Assembly: GCF_021172065.1 (NCBI RefSeq)
Contig: NZ_CP087880.1
Coordinates: 4,006,583 to 4,070,582, forward strand
Direction: 5' to 3'
Source of the DNA: Pseudocitrobacter corydidari
GTDB lineage: Bacteria > Pseudomonadota > Gammaproteobacteria > Enterobacterales > Enterobacteriaceae
Length of the DNA: 64,000 nt
The translations under genes and the position numbers were made by a program. The notes below the pieces were generated by a model, which was given only the letters and a program-made list of their open reading frames with translations, searched no databases and had not been told where the DNA came from. Of this stretch, positions 8,558 through 17,565 are shown piece after piece; positions within the stretch are counted from its first letter, which is position 1; every line of letters begins with the position of its first letter.

Positions 8558-9576
8558 TGAACGCACTTAATGCTTCAATGACTGTGATCGGTGCCGGCTC
8601 GTACGGCACCGCTCTTGCCATCACCCTGGCAAGAAACGGCCACCAGGTCGTACTCTGGGGCCACGATCCTGAACATATCGCGACCTTACAGCGTGATCGC
8701 TGCAACGTGGCGTTTCTTCCCGATGTTCCCTTCCCGGACTCTCTGCACCTCGAAAGCGATCTCGCGACGGCGCTGGCCGCCAGCCGTAATGTGCTGGTGG
8801 TTGTGCCGAGCCACGTCTTCGGTCTGGTGCTGCGCCAGATGAAACCGCTGATGCGCAGCGATGCGCGCGTGGTGTGGGCGACGAAAGGGCTGGAAGCAGA
8901 AACGGGGCGTCTGTTGCAGGACGTGGCGCGAGAAGCCCTTGGCGATGATATCCCGCTGGCGGTTATCTCCGGGCCGACGTTTGCCAAAGAGCTGGCGGCA
9001 GGCTTGCCGACCGCAATCTCCCTGGCGTCAACCGACCCGGTCTTTGCCGACGACTTGCAGCAACTGCTGCACTGCGGCAAAAGCTTCCGCGTTTACAGCA
9101 ACCCTGATTTTATCGGCGTGCAGCTGGGCGGCGCGGTGAAAAACGTCATTGCCATTGGCGCGGGTATCTCCGACGGCATCGGTTTTGGCGCGAATGCCCG
9201 TACGGCGCTGATCACCCGTGGCCTGACTGAAATGTCACGTCTGGGTGCGGCGCTGGGCGCCGATCCGGTCACCTTTATGGGGATGGCGGGGCTGGGCGAT
9301 CTGGTACTGACCTGTACCGACAACCAGTCGCGTAACCGTCGTTTTGGCATGGCACTCGGCCAGGGCGCAGACGTTCAGGATGCGCAGGATAAAATCGGCC
9401 AGGTGGTCGAAGGTTACCGTAATACCAAAGAAGTTCGCGAATTGGCGCACCGTGTGGGTGTCGAAATGCCAATAACCGAGGAAATTTATCAGGTATTATA
9501 TTGCGGAAAAAGCGCGCGCGAGGCAGCATTGACGTTATTAGGTCGTGCTCGCAAGGACGAACGCAGCGGCAAGTAA
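8557..9576 (+). CDS. gpsA: glycerol-3-phosphate dehydrogenase [NAD(P)+]
   Basis: Biosynthetic enzyme reducing dihydroxyacetone phosphate to sn-glycerol 3-phosphate for phospholipid synthesis. The 339 residues match E. coli. The Rossmann motif GAGSYGTALA is near residue 13, VVPSHVFG and ISGPTFAKE line the active site, and the catalytic lysine sits in GGAVKNVIAIGAG near 190. The start overlaps the secB stop by one base. Same order, secB-gpsA-cysE, as in E. coli. Confidence 0.98.
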   Translation: MNALNASMTVIGAGSYGTALAITLARNGHQVVLWGHDPEHIATLQRDRCNVAFLPDVPFPDSLHLESDLATALAASRNVLVVVPSHVFGLVLRQMKPLMRSDARVVWATKGLEAETGRLLQDVAREALGDDIPLAVISGPTFAKELAAGLPTAISLASTDPVFADDLQQLLHCGKSFRVYSNPDFIGVQLGGAVKNVIAIGAGISDGIGFGANARTALITRGLTEMSRLGAALGADPVTFMGMAGLGDLVLTCTDNQSRNRRFGMALGQGADVQDAQDKIGQVVEGYRNTKEVRELAHRVGVEMPITEEIYQVLYCGKSAREAALTLLGRARKDERSGK

Positions 9577-9655
9577 ATACAGGAAACCTTTGTCACCTCA
9601 AATGACCCGGCTGGCACAGAACTGGCCGGTCATTCATCATCGTCTGGAGTATGCA

Positions 9656-10477
9656 ATGTCGTGTGAAGAACTGGAGATTGTCTGGAACAACATTAAAGCT
9701 GAAGCCCGGGCACTGGCCGATTGTGAGCCGATGCTGGCCAGCTTTTATCACGCGACGCTACTCAAGCATGAAAATCTCGGCAGCGCCCTCAGCTACATGT
9801 TAGCCAACAAACTGGCGTCGCCGATTATGCCTGCCATCGCCATTCGCGAAGTGGTGGAAGAAGCCTACGCGGCTGACCCGGAAATGATCGCCTCTGCGGC
9901 CTGCGATATTCAGGCGGTGCGCACGCGTGACCCGGCGGTAGATAAATACTCCACGCCGCTGCTTTATCTGAAAGGTTTTCACGCGTTGCAGGCTTATCGC
10001 ATCGGCCACTGGCTGTGGTTGCAGGGGCGTCGCGCATTAGCGATTTTCCTGCAAAATCAGGTCTCTGTGACGTTCCAGGTCGATATCCATCCGGCTGCGA
10101 AGATTGGCCGTGGCATCATGCTCGACCACGCGACCGGCATTGTCGTGGGTGAAACGGCGGTGATTGAAAACGACGTCTCGATTCTGCAATCGGTCACCCT
10201 TGGCGGTACCGGAAAAACCAGCGGCGATCGTCACCCGAAAATCCGCGAAGGCGTAATGATTGGCGCGGGCGCGAAAATCCTCGGCAATATTGAAGTCGGG
10301 CGCGGCGCGAAAATTGGTGCAGGCTCTGTGGTTCTGCAACCCGTGCCGCCGCACACGACCGCCGCAGGCGTACCGGCGCGTATTGTCGGTAAGCCAGACA
10401 GCGATAAGCCGTCGATGGATATGGACCAGCACTTCAACGGCATTCACCATACGTTTGAGTATGGCGACGGGATTTAA
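9656..10477 (+). CDS. cysE: serine O-acetyltransferase
   Basis: Acetylates L-serine with acetyl-CoA to O-acetylserine, the committed and cysteine-inhibited step of cysteine synthesis; forms complexes with CysK. ATG 9656 (MSCEELEIV) gives 273 residues, the E. coli length; the open frame extends to 9545 inside gpsA but that stretch is not conserved. An N-terminal helical domain (1-140) is followed by the left-handed beta helix of hexapeptide repeats, with the catalytic DHATGIVVGE histidine near 158 and the flexible C-terminal tail ending in EYGDGI. Last gene of the yibN-cysE run; it converges with trmL with one base between stops. Confidence 0.97.
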   Translation: MSCEELEIVWNNIKAEARALADCEPMLASFYHATLLKHENLGSALSYMLANKLASPIMPAIAIREVVEEAYAADPEMIASAACDIQAVRTRDPAVDKYSTPLLYLKGFHALQAYRIGHWLWLQGRRALAIFLQNQVSVTFQVDIHPAAKIGRGIMLDHATGIVVGETAVIENDVSILQSVTLGGTGKTSGDRHPKIREGVMIGAGAKILGNIEVGRGAKIGAGSVVLQPVPPHTTAAGVPARIVGKPDSDKPSMDMDQHFNGIHHTFEYGDGI

Positions 10478-10478
10478 T

Positions 10479-10952
10479 TTAACCTCGTAAAATGGCGCCC
10501 GGATATCCCAGTTGGCGCCACGCTTCATACACCACCACCGACACCGCGTTAGACAAATTCATGCTGCGGCTGTCCGGCATCATGGGAATACGAATTTTTT
10601 GTTCCGGCGGCAGGGCATCCAGAATAGACGCTGGCAGGCCGCGCGTTTCCGGGCCAAACATCAGATAGTCGCCATCCTGGTAGCTCACGGCGCTGTGCGC
10701 AGGCGTGCCTTTGGTCGTCAGGGCAAACAGACGCTGGGGTTTCTCAGCCTCAAAAAACGCGTCGTAGTTTTGATAACGCGTGACAGCAGTAAATTCGTGA
10801 TAATCCAGCCCCGCACGGCGCAGACGCTTATCGTCCCAGGTAAAACCCATCGGTTCGATGATGTGCAGACGAAAGCCGGTATTGGCGCAAAGGCGGATGA
10901 TATTGCCGGTATTTGGCGGGATTTCTGGTTCGAATAAAACGATGTTAAGCAT
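10479..10952 (-). CDS. trmL: tRNA (cytidine/uridine-2'-O)-methyltransferase TrmL
   Basis: SPOUT-family enzyme that 2'-O-methylates the wobble base (position 34) of the tRNA-Leu isoacceptors CmAA and cmnm5UmAA using S-adenosylmethionine. The 157 residues match E. coli TrmL (YibK). The N-terminal ILFEPEIPPNTGNIIRLC, the FGPETRGLP motif and the trefoil-knot region IPMMPDSRSMNLSNAVSVVVYE are visible. It follows lldD on the minus strand. Its Shine-Dalgarno AGGGGG lies inside a strong hairpin (10954-10978), suggesting structured control of translation. Confidence 0.96.
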   Translation of the reverse strand: MLNIVLFEPEIPPNTGNIIRLCANTGFRLHIIEPMGFTWDDKRLRRAGLDYHEFTAVTRYQNYDAFFEAEKPQRLFALTTKGTPAHSAVSYQDGDYLMFGPETRGLPASILDALPPEQKIRIPMMPDSRSMNLSNAVSVVVYEAWRQLGYPGAILRG

Positions 10953-10953
10953 G

Positions 10954-10978
10954 CTGCCCCCTTAAGTGCGGGGGGCAG
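10954..10978 (-). promoter_or_regulatory. hairpin covering the trmL ribosome-binding site
   Basis: On the minus strand CTGCCCCC pairs with GGGGGCAG, and the second arm contains the trmL Shine-Dalgarno; the ATG starts two bases after the stem. There is no following T tract, so it is not a standard terminator of lldD. It could block ribosome entry on read-through lld transcripts. Confidence 0.5.
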
Positions 10979-11001
10979 AATAGCAGATATTTACTTCACC
11001 C

Positions 11002-12192
11002 TCACGCGGCATCGCCACGCGCCAGTGGTGCCAGCGCCGCAGGCAAAGTTTTACCCAGTTCCTGCACCAATGAGTCGCGGCTGATTTCACTAATCGTTTT
11101 CGCACCGGTCAGCGTCATCGCCACCTTCATCTCTTTCTCAATCAGGCTCAGCAGATTCGCCACGCCCGCCTGACCCGCCGTTGCCAGCGCATAAAGATAG
11201 GCGCGGCCCAGCAGTACGGTATCTGCACCCAGGGCAATCATACGCACCACGTCCAGCCCGTTGCGAATGCCGCTATCCGCCAGAATCGCGATATCGCCTT
11301 TCACCGCATCGGCAATCGCAGGCAGTGCGCGGGCAGAAGAAAGCACGCCATCCAACTGGCGGCCACCGTGGTTGGAGACCACAATCCCATCCGCGCCAAA
11401 GCGTACCGCATCGCGCGCATCTTCCGGGTCGAGGATCCCTTTGATCACCATCGGGCCATCCCAGAATTCACGGATCCACTCCAGGTCTTTCCACGAAATC
11501 GACGGATCGAAGTTGTTCGCCAGCCAGCCGATGTAATCCTCCAGCCCGGTCGGTTTACCGAGGTAGGTGGAGATATTACCCAGATCGTGCGGACGCCCGT
11601 TGAGGCCGACATCCCATGCCCACTGCGGATGGGTTACCGCCTGCCAGTAGCGACGCATCGCGGCATTCGGGCCGCTCATGCCCGAGTGGGCATCACGATA
11701 ACGCGCGCCCGGCGTCGGCATATCAACCGTAAACACCAGCGTGGAGCAACCCGCCGCCTTTGCGCGTTCCAGCGCGTTACGCATAAAGCCACGGTCGCGT
11801 AGCACGTACAGCTGGAACCACATCGGGCGCTTGATGGTTGGCGCGACCTCTTCAATGGGGCAAACGGAGACGGTAGAAAGCGTGAACGGAATACCGTGAG
11901 CATCCGCCGCTGCCGCTGCCTGCTTCTCGCCACGACGCGCGTACATGCCGCACAGGCCGACCGGGCCAAGCGCAACCGGCATTGAGAGTTTTTCTTTAAA
12001 CAGCGTGGTTTCCAGGCTGAGGTCGGCCATGTTCTTCAGCACGCGCTGGCGCAAAGCGACCTGAGATAAATCTTCCACGTTGCGGCGCAGGGTGTATTCC
12101 GCATACGCGCCGCCATCGATGTAGTGGAACAGGAACGGTGGCAGAATGCGCTCGGCGGCGGCACGGTAGTCACTCGCGGCTGAAATAATCAT
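11002..12192 (-). CDS. lldD: quinone-dependent L-lactate dehydrogenase
   Basis: FMN flavoenzyme on the inner membrane that oxidises L-lactate to pyruvate and passes electrons to quinone. The 396 residues equal the E. coli length. The alpha-hydroxy-acid oxidase signature VSNHGGRQLDG with the catalytic His-Gly-Gly-Arg is near 275; the N-terminal FHYIDGGAYAEYT and the FMN-site ALGPVGLCGM, TLSTVSVCPIEEV, and DSGIRNGLDVVRMIALGADTVLLGR are intact. It overlaps lldR by four bases (ATGA), the third gene of lldPRD. Confidence 0.98.
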   Translation of the reverse strand: MIISAASDYRAAAERILPPFLFHYIDGGAYAEYTLRRNVEDLSQVALRQRVLKNMADLSLETTLFKEKLSMPVALGPVGLCGMYARRGEKQAAAAADAHGIPFTLSTVSVCPIEEVAPTIKRPMWFQLYVLRDRGFMRNALERAKAAGCSTLVFTVDMPTPGARYRDAHSGMSGPNAAMRRYWQAVTHPQWAWDVGLNGRPHDLGNISTYLGKPTGLEDYIGWLANNFDPSISWKDLEWIREFWDGPMVIKGILDPEDARDAVRFGADGIVVSNHGGRQLDGVLSSARALPAIADAVKGDIAILADSGIRNGLDVVRMIALGADTVLLGRAYLYALATAGQAGVANLLSLIEKEMKVAMTLTGAKTISEISRDSLVQELGKTLPAALAPLARGDAA

Positions 12193-12965
12193 GCTTTTTT
12201 CTCCCTGGAATTTTCAGCGTGGTCGTCGGGCAGGCGGGTGATGCGTGCCTGACGAGCCAGATCTTCATCAAAACGTTTGATGGTGGTGTGAACGAAACCT
12301 AAATGGGCCATCATCGCCTGGCGTGCGCCTTCGGCGTCACCAGCCACAATGGCATCAAGGATGGCCTGATGTTGTTCGGTCAGGCGGGCAAAGACCGGCG
12401 GTACCAGATACATGCGCTGGCGGCTCTGTTTGACTGAGGATTGCAGCAAATCGAAGAAACCACGCATGGTTTGCAGCAGCACGACGTTGTGCGAGGCTTC
12501 AGCAATCGCCAGATGAAAACGGACGTCGGCCTGCGAGGCGAGGTCCGGGTCTTCACTGAGCGTTGCTTCAAAGCAGAGGGCGATTTTCTCTTTGTCGGCA
12601 TCCGTTGCGCGCATGGCGGCATGCCAGGCGGTGCTGCCCTCAATGGCGTGGCGCGCTTCCAGAATATCGAAGCTGTAATCCGGGTCATCGGCCAGCAGCG
12701 TTTTCAGCGGCTGAACGATGTTTTGCTCTGACCACGCTTCATGTGGCCAGCGCACAAACGTGCCGCCGCCGCGACGGCTGAGCAGCACGCCTTCACTGAC
12801 CAGCGTTGCCAGCGCTTCGCGCAGAGAATTGCGCGACACGCCGAGCTGGGCTGCCAGCTGGCGCTCGGCGGGCAATTTCATGCCCGCTTCCAGCTGTTGT
12901 TCTTCAATCAGCGCCCGCACGCGAGAAGCAATCTCGTCGGACAGGCGTCTGGGCATCACTATCAT
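12189..12965 (-). CDS. lldR: lactate-responsive GntR/FadR-family regulator LldR
   Basis: Regulator of the lldPRD operon; in E. coli it represses without and activates with L-lactate. The 258 residues contain an N-terminal winged helix (LPAERQLAAQLGVSRNSLREALATLVSEG, about 28-60) and a C-terminal FCD ligand domain with the metal-binding His residues in RFHLAIAEASHN and AHLGFVHT. It overlaps both lldP and lldD by four bases. Matching operator palindromes lie upstream of lldP. Confidence 0.96.
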   Translation of the reverse strand: MIVMPRRLSDEIASRVRALIEEQQLEAGMKLPAERQLAAQLGVSRNSLREALATLVSEGVLLSRRGGGTFVRWPHEAWSEQNIVQPLKTLLADDPDYSFDILEARHAIEGSTAWHAAMRATDADKEKIALCFEATLSEDPDLASQADVRFHLAIAEASHNVVLLQTMRGFFDLLQSSVKQSRQRMYLVPPVFARLTEQHQAILDAIVAGDAEGARQAMMAHLGFVHTTIKRFDEDLARQARITRLPDDHAENSREKKA

Positions 12966-14617
12966 GGGATCATCCAGGTTAAGACATAGGCCTGAAGCGT
13001 GGTGATTACGCCCACCATGCAGGTGAATATCAGGCTGTGTTTCACGGTAAAGCGGAACAGATCAGATTCTTTGCCGACCAGGCCCACCGCCGCACAGGCG
13101 ATGGCGATGGACTGCGGCGAAATCATCTTGCCGGTGACGCCGCCGGTGGTATTGGCGGCAACCAGCAGCACGTCAGAGACGCCAATCTGCTGCGCGGCGG
13201 TAGCCTGCAATGCGGCAAACAGCGCGTTTGATGAAGTATCTGAACCGGTCAGGAATACGCCCAGCCAGCCAAGGAACGGTGAGAAGAAGGTAAACGCATG
13301 ACCGGTATGCGCTAACGCCAGCGCCAGCGTTGAAGAGAGGCCGGAGTAGTTCGAGATAAACGCGAACGCCAGCACCATCCCGATGGAGTAAATCGGCAGC
13401 GCCAGTTCTTTCAGCGTGGTACCGAAAGTGCTGATGGCGTCTTTCGGCTTCATGCGCAGCCAGACGATAGAGAGCAGTGCGGCAAACAGAATCGCCGTAC
13501 CGGTTGCCGACAGCCAGTCGAACTTATAGACCGCCGCGTAGGCCGTGGCTTCGCTCACTACAGGCGGCATACGGGCCACCAGTTTGTCGAGGAACGGAAC
13601 CGGAATATTAATCACAAACTCGTACATCGCCCCACCCGGTGCGAACAGCGCTTTAAACGGCGGAATACTCCACAGCGTAACGGTGGCGGTCAGGAACAGG
13701 AACGGCGACCAGGCGCGAACAATCTGCCCGGCGGTGTAGTTGGTGCGCGCCAGCGTCTGATCGACCTGCGATGCGCCCATATCGCCAAAGCGGAAGATGC
13801 GTACCGGCTGCCAGCGTTTCAGGAACAGCGTCAGGCACACCAGGGAGACCAGCGAAGAGATAATGTCCGGCAGCTCCGGGCCAATAAAATTAGAGCTCAG
13901 GTACTGGGCAATGGCAAACGAACCACCCGCGACCATTACCGCAGGCCAGGTTTCTTTAATCCCGCGCCAGCCGTCCATAATTGCCATGATCCAGAACAGC
14001 ACGATAATGGTCAGGAACGGCAACTGACGGCCAACCATCTGGCCAATCTCAAAGCTATCCAGACCGGTGACCTGCCCGGCGACCAGAATCGGAATCCCCA
14101 TCGCGCCAAAGGCCACCGGCGCAGTGTTGACGATCAGGCACAGGCCTGCGGCATATAGCGGGTTAAAGCCCAACCCCACCAGCAGCGCGGCGGTAATCGC
14201 TACCGGCGCGCCAAAACCGGCAGCCCCTTCCAGGAAGGCGCCGAAGGAGAATCCGACGATCAGCATCTGCAAACGCTGGTCGGGCGTAATCGACAGTATT
14301 GATGATCGGATGATGTCGAACTGCCCGGTTTTCACCGAAATTTTGTAGACGAAAACGGCGGCGATGATGATCCACGCAATCGGCCACAGGCCGTAGAAGA
14401 AGCCATACACCACCGATGCCAGCGCGTTATCCACCGGCATTTTGTAGAACAGCAGGGCAACGGCGAGCGCGATGGCAACGGTCCAGCTGGCGGCGACGTA
14501 GCCTTTCAGCTTGAGCTTAATCAGCGCGAAGAAGAAAAAGAGAATGGGTAGCGATGCTATCAGGCTCGACAGCCAGATGTTATTGGCCGGGTCATAGTTT
14601 TGTTGCCAGAGGCTCAT
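12962..14617 (-). CDS. lldP: L-lactate permease
   Basis: Inner-membrane proton symporter for L-lactate (also D-lactate and glycolate in E. coli). ATG 14617 (MSLWQQNYDP) is preferred: it gives 551 residues, the E. coli length, with AGGAGA upstream; an in-frame ATG at 14641 would add eight residues not found in the family. About 12-14 hydrophobic segments are spread along the protein, with conserved FLEGAAGFGAPVAITAALLVGLGF and the C-terminal GSDTSSNALFAALQ and NTTGGVTGKMISPQSIAIA blocks. First gene of lldPRD. Confidence 0.97.
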   Translation of the reverse strand: MSLWQQNYDPANNIWLSSLIASLPILFFFFALIKLKLKGYVAASWTVAIALAVALLFYKMPVDNALASVVYGFFYGLWPIAWIIIAAVFVYKISVKTGQFDIIRSSILSITPDQRLQMLIVGFSFGAFLEGAAGFGAPVAITAALLVGLGFNPLYAAGLCLIVNTAPVAFGAMGIPILVAGQVTGLDSFEIGQMVGRQLPFLTIIVLFWIMAIMDGWRGIKETWPAVMVAGGSFAIAQYLSSNFIGPELPDIISSLVSLVCLTLFLKRWQPVRIFRFGDMGASQVDQTLARTNYTAGQIVRAWSPFLFLTATVTLWSIPPFKALFAPGGAMYEFVINIPVPFLDKLVARMPPVVSEATAYAAVYKFDWLSATGTAILFAALLSIVWLRMKPKDAISTFGTTLKELALPIYSIGMVLAFAFISNYSGLSSTLALALAHTGHAFTFFSPFLGWLGVFLTGSDTSSNALFAALQATAAQQIGVSDVLLVAANTTGGVTGKMISPQSIAIACAAVGLVGKESDLFRFTVKHSLIFTCMVGVITTLQAYVLTWMIP

Positions 14618-14693
14618 TGTGCAGGTCTCCTGGGGGCCCATAACCAGCTTCGCGGTGAGTCTGCGCTCATCTCGGCGTCACAGTTTATGTAAA

Positions 14694-14709
14694 AGTGGCC
14701 CTTCCAATA
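14694..14709. promoter_or_regulatory. probable LldR operator, proximal (O2-like)
   Basis: AGTGGCCCTTCCAATA, with core TGG-CCCTT-CCA, resembles the E. coli LldR operator TTGGCCCTACCAA. Its centre lies 125 bases from the distal site, close to the spacing of the two E. coli operators that flank the lldP promoter. Confidence 0.62.
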
Positions 14710-14817
14710 TGATGGTGTAGGGATAATGACAATGAATGGTTAACTAATTGTTATGTTCTAGCAACGGCATTGTATGAATAAATAGCGAAATTGTGAACCA
14801 TTGGAAGGAAAGAGAGG

Positions 14818-14834
14818 AATTGGTTGGGCCAATT
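14818..14834. promoter_or_regulatory. probable LldR operator, distal (O1-like)
   Basis: AATTGGTTGGGCCAATT has perfect 6-base arms AATTGG/CCAATT around five bases, the pattern of FadR/GntR-family operators. With the site at 14694-14709 it brackets the expected lldP promoter. Apart from these two sites and the REP at 14901, the 14618-14943 gap shows no gene. Confidence 0.65.
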
Positions 14835-14900
14835 GGGTGGGGAGAAAAGAATTGCCGGATGGTACTTCGCTTGTTCAACCTACGGTAATGCCCTATAAGT

Positions 14901-14930
14901 TAGGCTCGGTAAGCGAAGCGCCATCGGGCA
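14901..14930. repeat. degenerate REP element
   Basis: GGCTCGGT-AAGCGAAGCGCC-ATCGGGC is a REP palindrome with mismatched outer pairs, located between the lldP promoter region and the 3' end of yibL. Confidence 0.6.
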
Positions 14931-14943
14931 CTAACTGTATCGA

Positions 14944-15306
14944 TCAGAACTCAGTTTTCGCGTAACCGGTCATCACCTCGAGGCCCATTTCGCGGCCCAA
15001 CGCGGTCATCGGGTGAACCACAACCAGCCCGCGCACGCTTTTCTTCAGCTTGCCCATGTCGGCCTGTTCTTTCTTGGTGATCGCACGCTGGAAAGGCATC
15101 TTCATCAGTTTCTGGGCTTCTTTACTCAGTTTCTGGCTGTGTACTTCACGCAGACGCGTGATTTCCGCTTCCAGCTTCTCTTTCTCGCTTTCCAGCTCGG
15201 CGTACTTCTCTGCGTTTTCAACCAGCGACAGTTCAGCCTGCTGGTGACGGATGGCGTCCAGACGGTCGCTCAGGCGTTTGATTTCGTTTTTTTCGATTTC
15301 TTTCAT
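14944..15306 (-). CDS. yibL: conserved ribosome-associated-type protein YibL
   Basis: Short, highly charged protein orthologous to E. coli YibL (120 residues), reported as ribosome-associated; function unknown. ATG 15306 (MKEIEKNEIKRL) gives 120 residues; the frame is open to 15453 but the extra N-terminus is not family-like. Residues 1-60 form a predicted coiled coil (heptads rich in Glu, Lys and Leu), followed by a basic stretch (KKEQADMGKLKKSVRG) and VHPMTALGREMG. It stands alone, divergent from yibT. Confidence 0.9.
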   Translation of the reverse strand: MKEIEKNEIKRLSDRLDAIRHQQAELSLVENAEKYAELESEKEKLEAEITRLREVHSQKLSKEAQKLMKMPFQRAITKKEQADMGKLKKSVRGLVVVHPMTALGREMGLEVMTGYAKTEF

Positions 15307-15578
15307 TTTGCGTATATCTGATAAAAAAATGACGTAATAGCGCATAGTATGCGCGACAGCGATCGTAACCGATAGCGAATTATACAAAATAGTCTGATTA
15401 GGTCTGCACTTATTTACCTGCGAATTATTAGTAATACTATGAATTAATAGCATTTTATGGAAAATGGTTAAGCAGATCTCTTTTTTGACACGTCGTCACA
15501 TGGAATCGCACATTTTCCCCAAACGTACCGCCCTAAATTGTCCATTCTGAAGGCAGGAATCATGAAGAGGACTACGTT

Positions 15579-15794
15579 ATGGGCAAACTTGGCGAAAACG
15601 TACCACTTGTCATCGACAAAGCCGTAGATTTTATGGCGTCCAGTCAGGCATTTATGGAGTACCTGAAAAAATCGCCCCGCCTGAGTCACGTACCGGAAGA
15701 GATCCCGGAAGAGAAAGCGGCGATGTTTCTGGAGCGATTAGAGCACTACCGCAAACTTTATCAGCCGGTCGAAAACCAGGCGAATGAAGTTTGA
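15579..15794 (+). CDS. yibT: conserved small protein YibT
   Basis: A 71-residue soluble protein orthologous to E. coli YibT (69 residues): MGKLGENVPL.IDKAVDFMASSQAF.EYLKK is conserved and the C-terminus diverges. No function is known. It lies tail-to-tail with mtlR, five bases between stops, and divergent from yibL. The start codon has only a weak GAGGA upstream. Confidence 0.87.
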   Translation: MGKLGENVPLVIDKAVDFMASSQAFMEYLKKSPRLSHVPEEIPEEKAAMFLERLEHYRKLYQPVENQANEV

Positions 15795-15799
15795 GGGCG

Positions 15800-16390
15800 T
15801 TATTTCTGGAAGGCTTTTTTCAAGCTGATTCGGGAAATCAGCTCCGTCAGAGAAAGTACCATCGTTGAGCGAACGACCTGTTGATAACGCTGTTGCTGCA
15901 TTGCCAGCAGGTCGGCATCGCTATCGTCAAAGAAAGGCGCGGGTGGCAGGGCAGAGACGCAGTGCAGCTCGCCCAGAGGCCCAAGAATTTCATCATCCGT
16001 GAAGGCATACTCGCTGCCATCATGATTTAGCTCTTCGCGCAGCGCCATCAGCAATTCCGCATCTTCATACTCATGACGGCTAATCACGCCCAGCCCATAG
16101 ATAAGCTTGAGCCGGACCGAAAGGTCGCCCAATGGGCCGCTGCCGTCCAGTAGCGGTTCGACGGCATATTTCACCGCGTAATCGTCTTTGCGGAACACCT
16201 GAAGCACCAGAATATTGACCGCCTCGGTCAGTAGCTCGACGGCGGCAATCAGGAAACTTCTGACGGTTTTGCCAGCATTCAGACGCTCAAGCACACGGTT
16301 TTCAAAAGCCTGTGTTTCTTCCATTATTGCCTGCATATCTGACAATCTACTGTTCAGGCGCAGGATAGCCTGCGCCGGGTCTTGCATCAT
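15800..16390 (-). CDS. mtlR: mannitol operon repressor MtlR
   Basis: Represses mtlADR in E. coli; all-helical protein without a recognisable DNA-binding motif. The 196 residues (E. coli 195) keep the conserved RNNRLSDMQA-like start (here RLNSRLSDMQA), ENRVLERLNAGKTVRSFLI, the FRKDDYAVKYAVEPLLDG block and RLKLIYGLGVI. It overlaps mtlD by four bases at the end of the operon. Confidence 0.95.
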   Translation of the reverse strand: MMQDPAQAILRLNSRLSDMQAIMEETQAFENRVLERLNAGKTVRSFLIAAVELLTEAVNILVLQVFRKDDYAVKYAVEPLLDGSGPLGDLSVRLKLIYGLGVISRHEYEDAELLMALREELNHDGSEYAFTDDEILGPLGELHCVSALPPAPFFDDSDADLLAMQQQRYQQVVRSTMVLSLTELISRISLKKAFQK

Positions 16391-17535
16391 TTGCTGGCGT
16401 TGTAGAGTGCGACGGCGGCTTTCACCACGTCGCTGTTCGCGTCCAGACCAGAGATCTGTGCCAGCGCGGCCTGCGGGCCTTTTTCATCAATCAGCGCGGC
16501 CAGTTCCTGCGCCTGCGGATCTTCTTCACTGCGGAAATGCATCGCAGCGGCGATACCTTTCACCAGGTTAACGTGCGGCAAACCGTATTCCAGCGTGCCC
16601 AGCAGCGGTTTAATCAGACGGTCGCCCGCGCTCAGTTTACGCAGCGGCTGACGGCCTACGCGCTCAACGTCATCTTTCAGATACGGGTTTTCAAAACGAC
16701 CGAGGATTTTCTGAATGTATGCGGCATGTTTCTGCGCATCAAAACCATAGCGTTTGATCAGTACCGCGCCGCTTTCATCCATCGCGCCTTTTACCACTGC
16801 GCGAATTTTCTCATCGAGGATCGCGTCGCGGATAGTTTGATGCCCGGCCATTTTGCCGAGGTAGGCGGTTATAGCATGACCTGTGTTCAGCGTGAAGAGT
16901 TTACGTTCGACAAATGCCATCAGGTTATCGGTTAATTCCATGCCTGGAATGTTCGGCAGCGCGCCTTTGAACTGAGTTTTGTCGACAATCCACTCGCTGA
17001 AGGTTTCAACGGTCACTTCCAGCGGATCGTTGGTTGCAGAAGCCGACGGCGGCACGATACGGTCAACGGCGGAATCCACGAAGCCGACGTTCGCTTCCAC
17101 CCAGGCTTTTTCATCTTCGGCAACGGCGGCCATCACGTGGCCTTTCAACTGGCTGGTGCCGCGCACCATGTTTTCGCAGGCGATAATGTTCAGCGGGGTA
17201 TTGACGCCCTGTGCTTTACGTTTTGCGAGACCTTTGGCGATAGCCGGTGCAATCCGTTCCAGCACAACCGGGCCCACAGCGGTGGTGACCAGGTCAACCT
17301 GGGCAATCAGGTCTACAACGTCGTCACCGATGCTGCTGACGGCGTTAACGCCAGAAACCGTATCAACCTGTTCATTTTCACCGACAACGTGAACCTGATA
17401 GCTATGACGCGCATTCAGGGCATCCAGTACCACCTGGTTTACATCGGCGAATGTCAATGTAATGCCTGCGTCGGCCAGCAGTTTGCCGATAAAGCCACGA
17501 CCGATATTACCTGCGCCAAAATGTAATGCTTTCAT
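16387..17535 (-). CDS. mtlD: mannitol-1-phosphate 5-dehydrogenase
   Basis: Oxidises mannitol 1-phosphate delivered by MtlA to fructose 6-phosphate with NAD. ATG 17535 (MKALHFGAGNIGRGFIG) gives 382 residues, the E. coli length; the open frame runs to 17595 through the upstream boxC repeat, which is not coding. The N-terminal NAD motif GAGNIGRGFIG and the polyol dehydrogenase core (KLFTLNTGHAITAYLG with the catalytic Lys) are present. Between mtlA and mtlD lies a 95-base spacer with a large hairpin. Confidence 0.97.
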   Translation of the reverse strand: MKALHFGAGNIGRGFIGKLLADAGITLTFADVNQVVLDALNARHSYQVHVVGENEQVDTVSGVNAVSSIGDDVVDLIAQVDLVTTAVGPVVLERIAPAIAKGLAKRKAQGVNTPLNIIACENMVRGTSQLKGHVMAAVAEDEKAWVEANVGFVDSAVDRIVPPSASATNDPLEVTVETFSEWIVDKTQFKGALPNIPGMELTDNLMAFVERKLFTLNTGHAITAYLGKMAGHQTIRDAILDEKIRAVVKGAMDESGAVLIKRYGFDAQKHAAYIQKILGRFENPYLKDDVERVGRQPLRKLSAGDRLIKPLLGTLEYGLPHVNLVKGIAAAMHFRSEEDPQAQELAALIDEKGPQAALAQISGLDANSDVVKAAVALYNASK

Positions 17536-17565
17536 AGTGTTAACCTTCATTAATGTTTTTGACCC

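Noticed and set aside
9545..9655. Longer cysE start inside gpsA
   Set aside because: The upstream extension overlaps the conserved gpsA C-terminus in another frame and the 273-residue form matches the family exactly.
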